Source: Longispora fulva
Lineage (GTDB): Bacteria > Actinomycetota > Actinomycetes > Mycobacteriales > Micromonosporaceae
DNA length: 64,000 nt
Reading direction: 5' to 3'
NCBI RefSeq assembly: GCF_015751905.1
Contig: NZ_JADOUF010000001.1
Span: 3,844,001 to 3,908,000, forward strand
Shown here: positions 15,562 through 24,299 of the stretch, in pieces
How positions within the stretch are numbered: the stretch's first letter is position 1
How the letters are laid out: each line of letters starts with the position of its first letter
Translations under genes and position numbers: made by a program
Notes under the pieces: generated by a model
Told to the model about the DNA's origin: nothing
Seen by the model: only the letters and a program-made list of their open reading frames with translations
Databases searched by the model: none

Positions 15562-16794
15562 TTGCCAACCCCCAGGAGAACCGTCGCACTGCGCTGGGTG
15601 GCCGCGACACTCACTGTCGTGGTTCCAGCGCTGCTGATCTCCAACCAGCATGCCTCCGCCGCCGAGCCGGTCCCCTATGGCATGACGGCAAGCACCTATG
15701 CCGCAATGCTCGCTCAGCGCGCCGACGCCCCGGTCGCCGACACGCTGCAAGCCGCGATCGACTCCGGCGACGCCACCGGGTTCACCTCTCTCGCCTACGG
15801 GCCCAGAGGCGGGCTCGCCCTGTACTGGAAAGGCGACCTGCCGCCGGCCGTCGCCACTGCCGTGACCGTCGCCCGCACACGCTCCAAGGTCGACGTGCTG
15901 CCCGCCGCGTGGTCCAGGCGGGAACAGAAGGCCGCCGCGCTCACCGTGTACCAGCACCTCAAACCCACGACCTCGAGCCCGACCCAGGTCCTGTGGAGCG
16001 GAGAGGGCAAGGGACTCACTATCCGGAGCGCCGACCCGGCCGCCCACGCGCTGACCTCTGCGGCCCTCGGCGGCGTGCCCGTGGTCTGGGAAGCGCCCCG
16101 GGGCATCGTGCCCACCAGAAACCGGCAGTACGACAACTCGCCCTGGTGGGGCGGTAGCCGGATGATGGTTCACAACGTCAAAGGGCAGTACACGTGCACC
16201 ACCGGATTCGCCGTGTGGCGCAACGGGTCCCCCTACATGCTGACCGCCGGGCACTGCGCCACCGCTCCCGACAGCGTGTTCGACGGCCTGGGTGACTACA
16301 TGGGGTGGACGCCCGGCCCCGAGAACTGGCCGCACGACGTGATCCTCCTGTCGCTCGACGGCGGCAACTACGGCGGACGCGTCTACGACGGTGGCGCCTA
16401 CTCCGACTGGGGCAAGTCCGTCTCCGGTTGGGACTACGCCCGCCCCGGGCAATGGGTGTGTGACTCTGGCGCCCAGTCCGGCGTGCACTGCTCGATTCAG
16501 CTCACCAACCAGTTCTCAGCGAGCCTCTACGTTCCGCAGGATCACCCTGACTCCGACGGTGACGGAAACTACTGGATCACCGATCTGATCGTCGCCAACA
16601 AGACCGACGGTGGAGCGGCGGCGATCAGTGGCGACTCAGGCGGACCGATCTTCTGGCTCGACGGCAACCGCGTCCGTGTCATCGGAACCATCTCCGGCGG
16701 TAATGGCGACAGCGGCGGATCCACGCTGGTGTTCCAAGACTTCTACACCGCCGCCAACGACCTCGGCCTGTCCGGCGTCGTCACCGCCCCGTAA
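15562..16794 (+). CDS. Secreted trypsin-like serine protease (S1 family)
   Basis: A 410-residue exported protease. TTG at 15562 is chosen because AGGAAAGGA lies 5 bases upstream and the predicted product then begins with a textbook signal peptide (MPTPRRTVALRWVAATLTVV ... ASAA). A propeptide-like region of about 150 residues follows. The chymotrypsin fold carries the full triad: His in MLTAGHCA, Asp in PHDVILLSL, and Ser in ISGDSGGPIFW. Cys pairs near the His and in WVCDSG/VHCSI suggest disulfides. GTG at 15517 overlapping the previous stop is an alternative start. The anchored protein at 16820 follows by 25 bp and is probably in the same operon. Confidence 0.9.
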   Translation: MPTPRRTVALRWVAATLTVVVPALLISNQHASAAEPVPYGMTASTYAAMLAQRADAPVADTLQAAIDSGDATGFTSLAYGPRGGLALYWKGDLPPAVATAVTVARTRSKVDVLPAAWSRREQKAAALTVYQHLKPTTSSPTQVLWSGEGKGLTIRSADPAAHALTSAALGGVPVVWEAPRGIVPTRNRQYDNSPWWGGSRMMVHNVKGQYTCTTGFAVWRNGSPYMLTAGHCATAPDSVFDGLGDYMGWTPGPENWPHDVILLSLDGGNYGGRVYDGGAYSDWGKSVSGWDYARPGQWVCDSGAQSGVHCSIQLTNQFSASLYVPQDHPDSDGDGNYWITDLIVANKTDGGAAAISGDSGGPIFWLDGNRVRVIGTISGGNGDSGGSTLVFQDFYTAANDLGLSGVVTAP

Positions 16795-16819
16795 CGACCC
16801 ACCCGCAAGGAGGCACACC

Positions 16820-17488
16820 ATGGTTCGGCTCCGCTGGATCGTCGCCGCCGCTGGCGCACTCGTTCTCGTCGCCGGCGCGATCGCCGTGGCCAGCGGAGCC
16901 CGACCGTGGCGTTCACATGCCCCGCACGTGTCCTACCCCGCCGAACAGGCCGACACCCCGCCCCCGGCCGGGTCGTTCGACGTGGCCACGCTGACCCGTC
17001 CGGCATGCCCCGTCGCGCACCCCGACCGTCGGGACGGCCATGACGAGGACGGGACCGACAAGCTCGTCGAGTGGGGAGCGGTGCGCCTGATCGTCTGCAC
17101 ATACCGGACCGGTGAACCACTCACCACCATGACCGAGACGACCCGGCCAGCCGCGGTCACCTCCGCGACGGGCCTCATGCGCCGAATGATCAGCCCCCGG
17201 CAGTCCCGCGAGTACTTCGGCACCGGCGACGACAGCGGCCTCACCATCGCGGGCGGGGTCCCCTCGGCCCGGTTCCTGTTCCAGTTTCCCGACGGCCACG
17301 TCACCGAGGTCACCCACAACGGTGCCTACTACCGGGGCGAGGTCGTCCGCCTTCCGTTCAGCAGGCGCGGCGCGGACCTCAACGGGCTGTACCCAACGGT
17401 TGAGCACACCTGCCTCGGCCAGCTCGTCACGGTCGACCAGTCCACGCCCCGATGTGTGGTCACCGGCAGCACGGCCGCGATTCCGTAG
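16820..17488 (+). CDS. Membrane-anchored exported protein of unknown function
   Basis: A 222-residue protein with an uncleaved-looking N-terminal span (RWIVAAAGALVLVAGAIAV) and an extracytoplasmic domain. Cys residues at ACPVAHP, LIVCTYR, HTCLG and RCVVTG could form two disulfides. AAGGAGG precedes ATG 16820. It lies 25 bp after the protease gene, in the same direction, and could be a membrane partner, inhibitor or substrate. No family recognised. Confidence 0.72.
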   Translation: MVRLRWIVAAAGALVLVAGAIAVASGARPWRSHAPHVSYPAEQADTPPPAGSFDVATLTRPACPVAHPDRRDGHDEDGTDKLVEWGAVRLIVCTYRTGEPLTTMTETTRPAAVTSATGLMRRMISPRQSREYFGTGDDSGLTIAGGVPSARFLFQFPDGHVTEVTHNGAYYRGEVVRLPFSRRGADLNGLYPTVEHTCLGQLVTVDQSTPRCVVTGSTAAIP

Positions 17489-17553
17489 CCGTCCGACCGG
17501 CTCCAGTGGGGTGCCCTGGCCAGGGCTGGGACGGCGGGCGGCCGGTGGAGACC

Positions 17554-17572
17554 GGGTCGGGCCCCACCGTAA
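17554..17572 (+). repeat. Copy 2 of the dispersed 19-bp element
   Basis: GGGTCGGGCCCCACCGTAA lies in the 97-bp space between the convergent stops of the anchored-protein gene (17488) and the ABC-F gene (17586). It differs from copy 1 by one base. Confidence 0.7.
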
Positions 17573-17585
17573 TAAATGATGGTCT

Positions 17586-19223
17586 TTAGAGGGTTGTGAC
17601 CTTGCCGGACTCGACCTGGATGCGGCGGTTGACCTCGACGGCCTCCAGCATCCGCCGGTCGTGCGTGACCAGCAGCAACGTCCCCGGGTAGTTCGCCAGC
17701 GCCGACTCCAGCTGCTCGATCGCCGGCAGGTCCAGGTGGTTCGTCGGCTCGTCGAGGACGAGGAGGTTGACCCCCGAGGCCTGGAGCAGGGCCAGGGCGG
17801 CGCGGGTGCGTTCCCCTGGCGAGAGGGTCGCCGCCGGGCGGGTGACGTGCGCGGCCTTCAGGCCGAACTTCGCCAGGAGGGTACGGATGTCCGCCGGCGC
17901 CAGGTCCGGCACCACGGCCCCGAAGGCGTCGATCAGTGGCTCGTCGCCGAGGAACAGCCCGCGCGCCTGGTCGACCTCGCCGACCACGACGCCGGGGCCG
18001 AGCGCGGCCGAGCCGGCGTCGAGGGACAGGCGGCCGAGGAGGGCCGCGAGGAGGGTGGACTTGCCGGAGCCGTTCGCGCCGGTGATCGCGACCCGGTCGG
18101 CCCAGTCGATCTGCAGGTCCACCGGGCCGAGGGTGAAGTCGCCCCGGTGCGCGACCGCGCCGCGCAGGGTGGCCACGACCGCGCCCGAGCGGGGGGCGGC
18201 GGCGATCTCCATCCGCAGTTCCCATTCCTTGCGGGGCTCCTCGACGACGTCGAGGCGTTCGATGGCGCGTTGGGTCTGGCGGGCCTTGGCGGCCTGCTTC
18301 TCGGAGGACTCGGCGCGCAGCTTCCGGCCGATCTTGTCGTTGTCGTTGGACTTGCGGCGGGCGTTGCGGACGCCCTGGTCCATCCAGTTGCGCTGCATCT
18401 GGGCCCGGCCCTGCAGACCTTCGAGCTTGTCGGCGTACTCCTCGAACTCCTCGCGGGCGTGCCGGCGGGCCACCTCGCGCTCCTCGAGGTACGCGGCGTA
18501 GCCACCGCCGTACTGGCGGATCTCCTGCTGGGCCAGGTCGAGTTCGAGGACCCGGGTCACGGTGCGGGAGAGGAACTCGCGGTCGTGGCTGACGAGGACG
18601 GTGCCGGCCCGCAGGCCGGTGACGAAGCGTTCGAGGCGGTCGAGGCCGTCGAGGTCCAGGTCGTTGGTGGGCTCGTCGAGGAGGAAGACGTCGTACCGGC
18701 TGAGCAGCAGCGACGCCAGCCCCGCCCGGGCTGCCTGCCCGCCGGACAGGCTGGTCATCGCCTGGTCGAGGTCGACGGCCAGCCCCAGGTCGGCGGCCAC
18801 CTCGTCGGCGCGCTCGTCGAGGTCGGCACCGCCGAGGGCGAGCCAGCGCTCCAGGGCGTCGGCGTACTCGTCGTCCGCGCCCGGGGCGCCGTCGCCCAGC
18901 GCCTCGGCCGCGGTGTCCATCGCCTCCTGGGCCGCCGAGACGCCGGTCCGCCGGGCCAGGAACGCCCGGACGCTCTCGCCCTCGCGGCGCTCCGGCTCCT
19001 GCGGCAGGTGGCCGACGAGCGCGCTGGCCGGGCTGAGCCGGATCGTGCCGCCCTCCGGGGTGTCCAGGCCGGCGAGGAGGCGGAGCAGGGTGGACTTGCC
19101 TGCGCCGTTCACGCCGACGAGGCCCACGACGTCACCGGGGGCGACGACGAGTTCCAGGCCGGAGAACAGCAGGCGGTCGCCGTGGCCGGCGGACAGGTCC
19201 TGGGCGATCAGAGTGGCGCTCAC
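17586..19223 (-). CDS. ABC-F family ATPase
   Basis: A 545-residue tandem ATPase without membrane spans, the ABC-F layout. These proteins bind the ribosomal E site and act in antibiotic protection or translation relief. Site 1: GVNGAGKST, signature LSGGQAARA, Walker B DEPTNDLDLDGL. Site 2: GANGSGKST, LSPGERTRA, DEPTNHLD. Between them is the charged coiled-coil linker (EEFEEYADKLEGLQGRAQMQ region) that reaches the ribosome. GTG 19223 (VSATLIAQDLSAGHGDR) is the likely start; GTG 19229 is possible. The subclass cannot be told by eye. Confidence 0.93.
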   Translation of the reverse strand: MSATLIAQDLSAGHGDRLLFSGLELVVAPGDVVGLVGVNGAGKSTLLRLLAGLDTPEGGTIRLSPASALVGHLPQEPERREGESVRAFLARRTGVSAAQEAMDTAAEALGDGAPGADDEYADALERWLALGGADLDERADEVAADLGLAVDLDQAMTSLSGGQAARAGLASLLLSRYDVFLLDEPTNDLDLDGLDRLERFVTGLRAGTVLVSHDREFLSRTVTRVLELDLAQQEIRQYGGGYAAYLEEREVARRHAREEFEEYADKLEGLQGRAQMQRNWMDQGVRNARRKSNDNDKIGRKLRAESSEKQAAKARQTQRAIERLDVVEEPRKEWELRMEIAAAPRSGAVVATLRGAVAHRGDFTLGPVDLQIDWADRVAITGANGSGKSTLLAALLGRLSLDAGSAALGPGVVVGEVDQARGLFLGDEPLIDAFGAVVPDLAPADIRTLLAKFGLKAAHVTRPAATLSPGERTRAALALLQASGVNLLVLDEPTNHLDLPAIEQLESALANYPGTLLLVTHDRRMLEAVEVNRRIQVESGKVTTL

Positions 19224-19234
19224 GGTCACCGACC

Positions 19235-20221
19235 CTACCGGGCGGCCTTTTCGGCGATCAGCTCGAACGACCGGGCCCGGTCCTCCAGGTCGTAGACCAT
19301 GGTCGTCAGCATCAGCTCGTCGGCCCCCGTCCGGGCGACCAGGTCGGTGAGCTGCCGCTCGACGGTCTCCGGCGAGCCCAGCCCCTGTCCGACCCGCCGG
19401 TCGGCGACGAACTGCCGCTCCTCGGTCGTGTACGGGTACGCCGCAGCCTCCTCCGGGGACACCAGCGGCTCGGGCCGGCCCTGGCGCAGCTTGAGGAACG
19501 CCAGGGACGCGGGCCCGGCCAGCCACTCGGCGCGCTCGTCGGTGTCGGCGCAGATCGCGCTGACGGCCACCATCGCGTACGGCCGCTCCAGCCACCGCGA
19601 GGGCTGGAAGTGTCTGCGGTACAGCTCCATGGCCGGCTCGGTGTTGCGCGCGCTGAAGTGGTGCGCGAACGAGAACGGCAGGCCGAGCATGCCGGCGAGC
19701 CGCGCGCTGAAGCCGCTGGAGCCGAGCAGCCAGATCGCCGGCATGTCCCCGCGGCCGGGGGTGGCGACGATGCGCTCCTCGCCGGTGAAGTACCCGATCA
19801 GGGAGGCGAGTTCCTCCGGGAACGCCTCCGCCGACAGGCCCTCGACGGTCCGGCGCAGGGCGAGGGCCGTGCCCTGGTCGGTGCCGGGGGCGCGGCCGAT
19901 GCCGAGGTCGACCCGGCCCGGGTGCAGGGCCTCGAGGGTGCCGAACTGTTCGGCGACGACGAGCGGCGCGTGGTTGGGCAGCATGACGCCGCCGGAGCCG
20001 ATCCGGATGGTGGTGGTGTGCGCGGCGAGGTGCGCGAGGAGCACCGCCGGGGAGGAGCTGGCGATGGCCGGCATGTTGTGGTGCTCGGCGACCCAGAAGC
20101 GCTGGTAGCCGAGAGCCTCGGTGCGGCGGGCGAGCTCGGTGGTGGCGCGCAGGGCGTCGCCGACGGTGGTGCCGGCGGCGACGGGGGCGAGGTCGAGAAC
20201 AGCCAGGGGTACGTCGATCAC
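19235..20221 (-). CDS. LLM-class flavin-dependent oxidoreductase (bacterial luciferase-like)
   Basis: A 328-residue TIM-barrel flavoprotein of the MsnO8/luciferase-like type. Diagnostic segments are RFWVAEHHNMPAIA, IRIGSGGVMLPNHAPL, VVAEQFGTLEALHPGRVDLG and IGRAPGTD. It would use FMNH2 or F420; the group with EHHNMP usually takes FMN. GTG at 20221 begins VIDVPLAVLDL, the family's first strand. It lies 11 bp upstream of the ABC-F gene on the same strand, so the two are probably one transcript. Confidence 0.9.
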   Translation of the reverse strand: MIDVPLAVLDLAPVAAGTTVGDALRATTELARRTEALGYQRFWVAEHHNMPAIASSSPAVLLAHLAAHTTTIRIGSGGVMLPNHAPLVVAEQFGTLEALHPGRVDLGIGRAPGTDQGTALALRRTVEGLSAEAFPEELASLIGYFTGEERIVATPGRGDMPAIWLLGSSGFSARLAGMLGLPFSFAHHFSARNTEPAMELYRRHFQPSRWLERPYAMVAVSAICADTDERAEWLAGPASLAFLKLRQGRPEPLVSPEEAAAYPYTTEERQFVADRRVGQGLGSPETVERQLTDLVARTGADELMLTTMVYDLEDRARSFELIAEKAAR

Positions 20222-20338
20222 ATCTTCCGGCAACTCCCCCGACGCCCGCTTTGTTCCGGTCGAGTGGGCCACGCCACACCCGGGGATCCGACAGCTCACC
20301 GTGGTGCGGTTCCGCGGAACCCCGGGCACACTGGGGCG

Positions 20339-22825
20339 ATGCTGCGCGTCGCACTCGCCGGCCTGCGCGCGCACACCGCGCGGCTGCTGCTCACCGCCTG
20401 CGCGATCATGGTCGGCGTCAGTTTCCTGGCCGGCTCGCTGGTCTACGGCGACACCGCCCGCGCGGCGTTCTACGACGACCTGGCCCGCTCGGCCCGCAAC
20501 GTCGACCTGGTCATCCGGCCCACGACCGGGCTGCTCGACCCTTCGGTCACGGAGCGGGTGCGCGCCGTGCCGGGGGTCCGGGCGGTCGATCCGCGGGTCG
20601 TCGGGGCGCTCGGCGTGCTGGACGCCGGCGGCCGGCTGCTGACCCGCGACGGGCACGTCGGCTACGGCCTGTCGTTGCCGGGCGCGCCGGCCCTGAGCAG
20701 GTTCGACGTGGCCCGGGGCAGACTGCCGGCCGCCCCGGGCGAGGTGGCGCTGGACCGTAAGACGGTCGAAGACCAGAAGTTCGGGATCAACACCCCTCTG
20801 CGGGTACTGGACCGCCAGGGCGCCCCGCACGACCTCACCCTCGTCGGGGTCCTCGACCTCGGGGTGAACCGCCAGTTCAACGGCTCGGCCGTGGCTGCAC
20901 TGACCACGGGAGACCTGACGGCGCTGACCGGCACGTCGCGGTACACGGAGATCGCGGTCTCGGTGGCCCCGGGGACCGATCCGGAGCGGGTGCGCGCGGC
21001 GGTGCCCGACGCCCGGGTGCTCCCCGCCGCGCAGGTGCGCGCCGAGCTGGCCTGGCGGGCCGGGAAGTACGTGGACGGGTTCCTCCGGGTGCTGATCGCC
21101 TTCGGGCTGGTCGCGCTGACCGTGTCGGGGTTCGTCATCTACAACACGTTCGCGATGCTGGCGGCCCAGCGCGGCCGGGAACTGGCGCTGCTGCGGTGCG
21201 TGGGCGCGTCCCGGCTGCAGGTGTTCGGCGCGGTGCTCACCGAGGCGGCCGGGCTGGGCGTCGTGGCGTCGCTCGGCGGGCTGGCCCTGAGCCTGCTGGT
21301 CGGCTGGGGACTGCTGGTGTCCCGGGAGTTCGTCGGCGCGCGGATCCCGGCCCACGCGCTGGTCGTGGGCGGGCCGACCGTGGCCGTGGCCGTCGGGTTC
21401 GGCACGCTGCTGGCCCTGGCCGGGGCCGTGGTGCCGGCGTTCGGGGCGAGCCGGGTGCCACCCCTGACGGCCCTGCGGCACGCGGCCGCCCTGGAGGCGC
21501 GCGGCCGGCCCCGGGCGGTCCGGCTCGGGGTCGCCGGCACCCTGGCCGCGGTCGGGGCCGGGTGCGGGGCGGTGGGGACGGCGGGCGGCTTCGGCGGGCT
21601 GCCCCTGGTCCTCGGCGGCGCGATGCTGGTCTTCCTCGGGTTCGCCGCCGCGGCCCCGCTCGTCGTCGGTCGGCTCGTCGCCCTGGTCGGCTGGGTCCCC
21701 GGCCGGCTGCTGGGCGCCCCGGTGCGGCTGGCGGCCGTCAACGCCCGGCGCAACCCGCGCCGCACGGCGGCGACCACGACGGCGCTGATGATCGGCGTGA
21801 CCCTGATGTCGCTGTTCAGCGTGCTGCTGGCCACGGCCAGGACCCAGTCCGGGGTGGAGCTGCGGGAGAACTTCCGGGTGGACTTCCGGGTGGCCCCGGC
21901 GGCCCCGGTCGGCGCGGTGTCGGAGCGGACCAGGGTCCGGGCCGTGGTGCCCCGGGAGGTGATGACGGCCCTGCGCACACACCCGGAGTTCGACGTCGTC
22001 GCCCCGGTGCGCACGGCGGCGCTGGGCGGTGGCCGGACGGTGTGGTCGGTGGCCCCGGAGGGGTTGCGCGGCCCGATCCGCCCCGAGGTGACCGCCGGCG
22101 ACCTCGGGGCGCTGGGCCCGGGCACCGTGGCCCTGCACCGCGACCCCGGCCGGCGCCTCGGCGACCAGGTCGCCCTGGGCCCGCTGGGCACCCTGACCGT
22201 CGTCGCGCTGTACGACGACGCCCCGGTCGACGGCGGGGTGCTGGTGTCCTGGGACCAGTTCGACCGGACCTACGGCGCCGGTGACGCGCACCTGGTGCTT
22301 GTGACGGCCACCGGCACGCCGGTCGAGGCGCGGCAGGTCCTCGACGAGGTGGTCAGGGCGTACCCGCTGCTCCAGGTCACCGGGGAGGCCGACCAGGCCG
22401 AAGCGCTCGCCGGATCGTTGGACCAGTTGCTGGGCATCTTCGCCGCGCTGCTGGGCATGTCGGTGCTGATCGCGGTGTTCGGGATCGGCAACACCCTGGC
22501 GCTGTCGGTGCTGGAGCGCACGGCGGAGTCGGCGACCCTGCGCGCCCTGGGCCTGTCCCGCCGCCAACTGCGGGGCATGCTGCTGGCAGAGGCGGGGCTG
22601 ATGGGCGCGGTGGGGGCCGGGTCGGGGGCGGTGTTCGGCGGGGCGGTCGGCTGGGCGGCGGCGCTGGGCCTGATCAACGCGTACGGTCACGGGTCACCGA
22701 CCGTGCCGTGGGGTCAGTTGGCGCTGTTCGCGACGGTCGCCACGGTCGCGGCGATGACGGCGGCGGTGCTGCCGGCGCGGCACGCGGCCCGGGCGTCGAT
22801 CGTGACGGCGGTGTCCCAACCGTGA
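20339..22825 (+). CDS. FtsX/MacB-type ABC transporter permease without its ATPase
   Basis: An 828-residue permease with two FtsX modules. Each begins with an amphipathic stretch and a span (ALAGLRAHTARLLLTACAIM; AVNARRNPRRTAATTTALMI), followed by a large extracytoplasmic MacB_PCD-like domain. Clusters of three spans follow near residues 245-380 and 700-825. Such permeases work with a separate LolD/MacB-type ATPase for lipoprotein, peptide or antibiotic export. No such ATPase lies next to it: the nearby ABC-F protein is a ribosome factor. ATG 20339 opposes the LLM gene's start. Confidence 0.88.
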   Translation: MLRVALAGLRAHTARLLLTACAIMVGVSFLAGSLVYGDTARAAFYDDLARSARNVDLVIRPTTGLLDPSVTERVRAVPGVRAVDPRVVGALGVLDAGGRLLTRDGHVGYGLSLPGAPALSRFDVARGRLPAAPGEVALDRKTVEDQKFGINTPLRVLDRQGAPHDLTLVGVLDLGVNRQFNGSAVAALTTGDLTALTGTSRYTEIAVSVAPGTDPERVRAAVPDARVLPAAQVRAELAWRAGKYVDGFLRVLIAFGLVALTVSGFVIYNTFAMLAAQRGRELALLRCVGASRLQVFGAVLTEAAGLGVVASLGGLALSLLVGWGLLVSREFVGARIPAHALVVGGPTVAVAVGFGTLLALAGAVVPAFGASRVPPLTALRHAAALEARGRPRAVRLGVAGTLAAVGAGCGAVGTAGGFGGLPLVLGGAMLVFLGFAAAAPLVVGRLVALVGWVPGRLLGAPVRLAAVNARRNPRRTAATTTALMIGVTLMSLFSVLLATARTQSGVELRENFRVDFRVAPAAPVGAVSERTRVRAVVPREVMTALRTHPEFDVVAPVRTAALGGGRTVWSVAPEGLRGPIRPEVTAGDLGALGPGTVALHRDPGRRLGDQVALGPLGTLTVVALYDDAPVDGGVLVSWDQFDRTYGAGDAHLVLVTATGTPVEARQVLDEVVRAYPLLQVTGEADQAEALAGSLDQLLGIFAALLGMSVLIAVFGIGNTLALSVLERTAESATLRALGLSRRQLRGMLLAEAGLMGAVGAGSGAVFGGAVGWAAALGLINAYGHGSPTVPWGQLALFATVATVAAMTAAVLPARHAARASIVTAVSQP

Positions 22826-22853
22826 CCTGACGGCCGATGGCAATCGGGGACCC

Positions 22854-22873
22854 GTGACTTAGGGTAACCTAAG
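22854..22873. promoter_or_regulatory. DtxR/IdeR/DmdR-type iron box
   Basis: The palindrome CTTAGGGTAACCTAAG (22858-22873) lies 28 bp before the siderophore-interacting protein gene. The 19-mer at 22854-22872 matches the IdeR consensus TTAGGTTAGGCTAACCTAA at 14 of 19 positions, with the right half fully conserved. Iron-loaded DtxR-family repressor should shut the gene off. Confidence 0.8.
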
Positions 22874-22901
22874 ATATCGCAGACTCAGGGGGCGCACACG
22901 C

Positions 22902-23741
22902 ATGGCAGAACGCACAAGACCACAGCCCAGGCGCGCGACCGTGCTGCGCACCGAGCGGATCACCCCGCACATGATCCGGGTGACGCTCGGCGGCGAGGGC
23001 CTCGCGGACTTCGGGGCCGGGGCGTACACGGACCACTACGTGAAGATCCTCTTCGCGGCGGACGGCGGAGCGCTGCCGGAACCGTTCGACCTGGAGGCGA
23101 TCCGGCGCGACCAGCCGCGCGAGGAGTGGCCGCGCACCCGGACGTACACGGTGCGTAGTTGGAATCCGACGGCGCTGGAGCTCGTGATCGACTTCGTGCA
23201 CCACGGCGACGAGGGCCTGGCCGGCCCGTGGGCGGCCCGCGCGGTGCCCGGGGACGTGCTGTACTTCTCCGGTCCCGGCGGCGGCTACACCCCGGACCCG
23301 ACGGCGGACTGGCACCTGCTGGTCGGCGACGAGAGCGCCCTGCCGGCCATCGCCGCCGGCGTGGAGCGGCTGCCCGCCGGCGCCCCGGCGCACGTGTTCG
23401 TCGAGGTCGCCGACGCCGAGGAGGAGCAGAAGCTCGACACCTACGGCGCGGCGGAGATCCGCTGGGTGCACCGGGGCGACCGGGCCATCGGCGAGGCGCT
23501 GGTCGAGGCCGTGCGGGCATGTGAGTTCCCCGCCGGGCGGGTGCACGCGTTCGTGCACGGCGAGGCGACGTTCGTGAAGGACATGCGCCGCGAGCTGTTC
23601 ATCGAGCGCGGCGTGCCCCGCGCGGGCCAGTCCATCTCCGGGTACTGGCGGCGGGGCGCCGACGAGGACGGCTGGCAGTCGTCGAAGTCGGAGTGGAACA
23701 AGCAGGTCGAAGAGGAGGAGGCCCGCGCGGCGACCTCCTAG
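22902..23741 (+). CDS. Siderophore-interacting protein (FAD ferric-siderophore reductase)
   Basis: A 279-residue SIP/ViuB-family flavoprotein that releases iron from imported ferric siderophores in the cytoplasm. The FAD-binding segment RTRTYTVRSWN carries the R-x-Y-T pattern. LLVGDESALPAI is the NAD(P)H-site motif, and SISGYWRRG the C-terminal signature. The last 25 residues are a charged tail (SEWNKQVEEEE). ATG 22902 lies 28 bp after an iron box, so expression should rise under iron limitation. No siderophore biosynthesis or uptake genes are adjacent. Confidence 0.95.
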   Translation: MAERTRPQPRRATVLRTERITPHMIRVTLGGEGLADFGAGAYTDHYVKILFAADGGALPEPFDLEAIRRDQPREEWPRTRTYTVRSWNPTALELVIDFVHHGDEGLAGPWAARAVPGDVLYFSGPGGGYTPDPTADWHLLVGDESALPAIAAGVERLPAGAPAHVFVEVADAEEEQKLDTYGAAEIRWVHRGDRAIGEALVEAVRACEFPAGRVHAFVHGEATFVKDMRRELFIERGVPRAGQSISGYWRRGADEDGWQSSKSEWNKQVEEEEARAATS

Positions 23742-23750
23742 ACGACTCCC

Positions 23751-23773
23751 GGCCGGCCCCTCGCGGGCCGGCC
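23751..23773 (+). terminator. GC-rich hairpin after the siderophore-interacting protein gene
   Basis: GGCCGGCCC (23751-23759) pairs perfectly with GGGCCGGCC (23765-23773) around a 5-base loop, nine bases after the stop. No U-tract. Confidence 0.6.
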
Positions 23774-23925
23774 CGCGCTGACCATCCCCGCCCCGGGCCG
23801 TGACCACTCCGGCACCGGGGCTTTCGCGTCCGCCCGGCGCCGTGGGCCCGGCTCCGGCCCCGAACGCCGGCCTGCGACGCGACCCCCCACCCGCGCGACG
23901 AACACCAGGTACCCCCGAATAGGGC

Positions 23926-23960
23926 TTGACGTTCTGACACCTGTCAGCAATAGTTGACAC
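23926..23960 (+). promoter_or_regulatory. ArsR promoter-operator with nested TGACA/TGTCA palindromes
   Basis: TTGACG (23926-23931) and AATAGT (23949-23954) are 17 bases apart. TGACACCTGTCA (23935-23946) and TGTCA-N8-TGACA (23942-23959) overlap the spacer and -10 region, as for an ArsR operator. The ATG at 23961 is only 6 bases past the -10, so the transcript is probably leaderless. Confidence 0.65.
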
Positions 23961-24290
23961 ATGACAGACGGGGATGCGCCTGTGGGTCAGGGCGACCGGC
24001 TGCTGGCGACCCTGGCGGCGCTGGCCAATCCGCACCGGCTGCGCATCATCGGGGCACTGGCCACCGGTGGACGCAGCTACGTCAGCGAGCTCGCCAGGGA
24101 GCTCGGCATCGGCCGCCCGCTCCTGCACCTGCACCTGAAGAAGCTGCGCGACGCGGGGCTGGTCGTCAGCGAGCTGGAGCTGACCGCCGACGGCAAGGCC
24201 CGCAACTACTTCGAGGTCAGCGCGTTCGCCCTGCATCTCGACCCCGCCGTCATCGCCGAGGCGGCCAGCACCATCACGACCGAGAAGTGA
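23961..24290 (+). CDS. ArsR family winged-helix repressor
   Basis: A 109-residue ArsR-type regulator (ALANPHRLRIIGALATGGRS; HTH YVSELARELGIGRPLLHLHLKKLRDAGLV; beta-wing ELTADGKARNYFEV). The classical Cys metal ligands of the alpha-3 helix are missing, since there is no Cys in the protein, so it probably does not sense soft metals through ArsR-type cysteines. It heads a three-gene operon with two small membrane proteins (9 bp gap, then a 1-base overlap), which it presumably represses through the palindromes just upstream. Confidence 0.9.
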   Translation: MTDGDAPVGQGDRLLATLAALANPHRLRIIGALATGGRSYVSELARELGIGRPLLHLHLKKLRDAGLVVSELELTADGKARNYFEVSAFALHLDPAVIAEAASTITTEK

Positions 24291-24299
24291 GGGACCACC

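Noticed and set aside
19224-20354. Extension of the ABC-F reading frame about 370 codons upstream
   Set aside because: The region is the LLM oxidoreductase gene read in another frame; the ABC-F domain begins at VSATLIAQDL near 19223.
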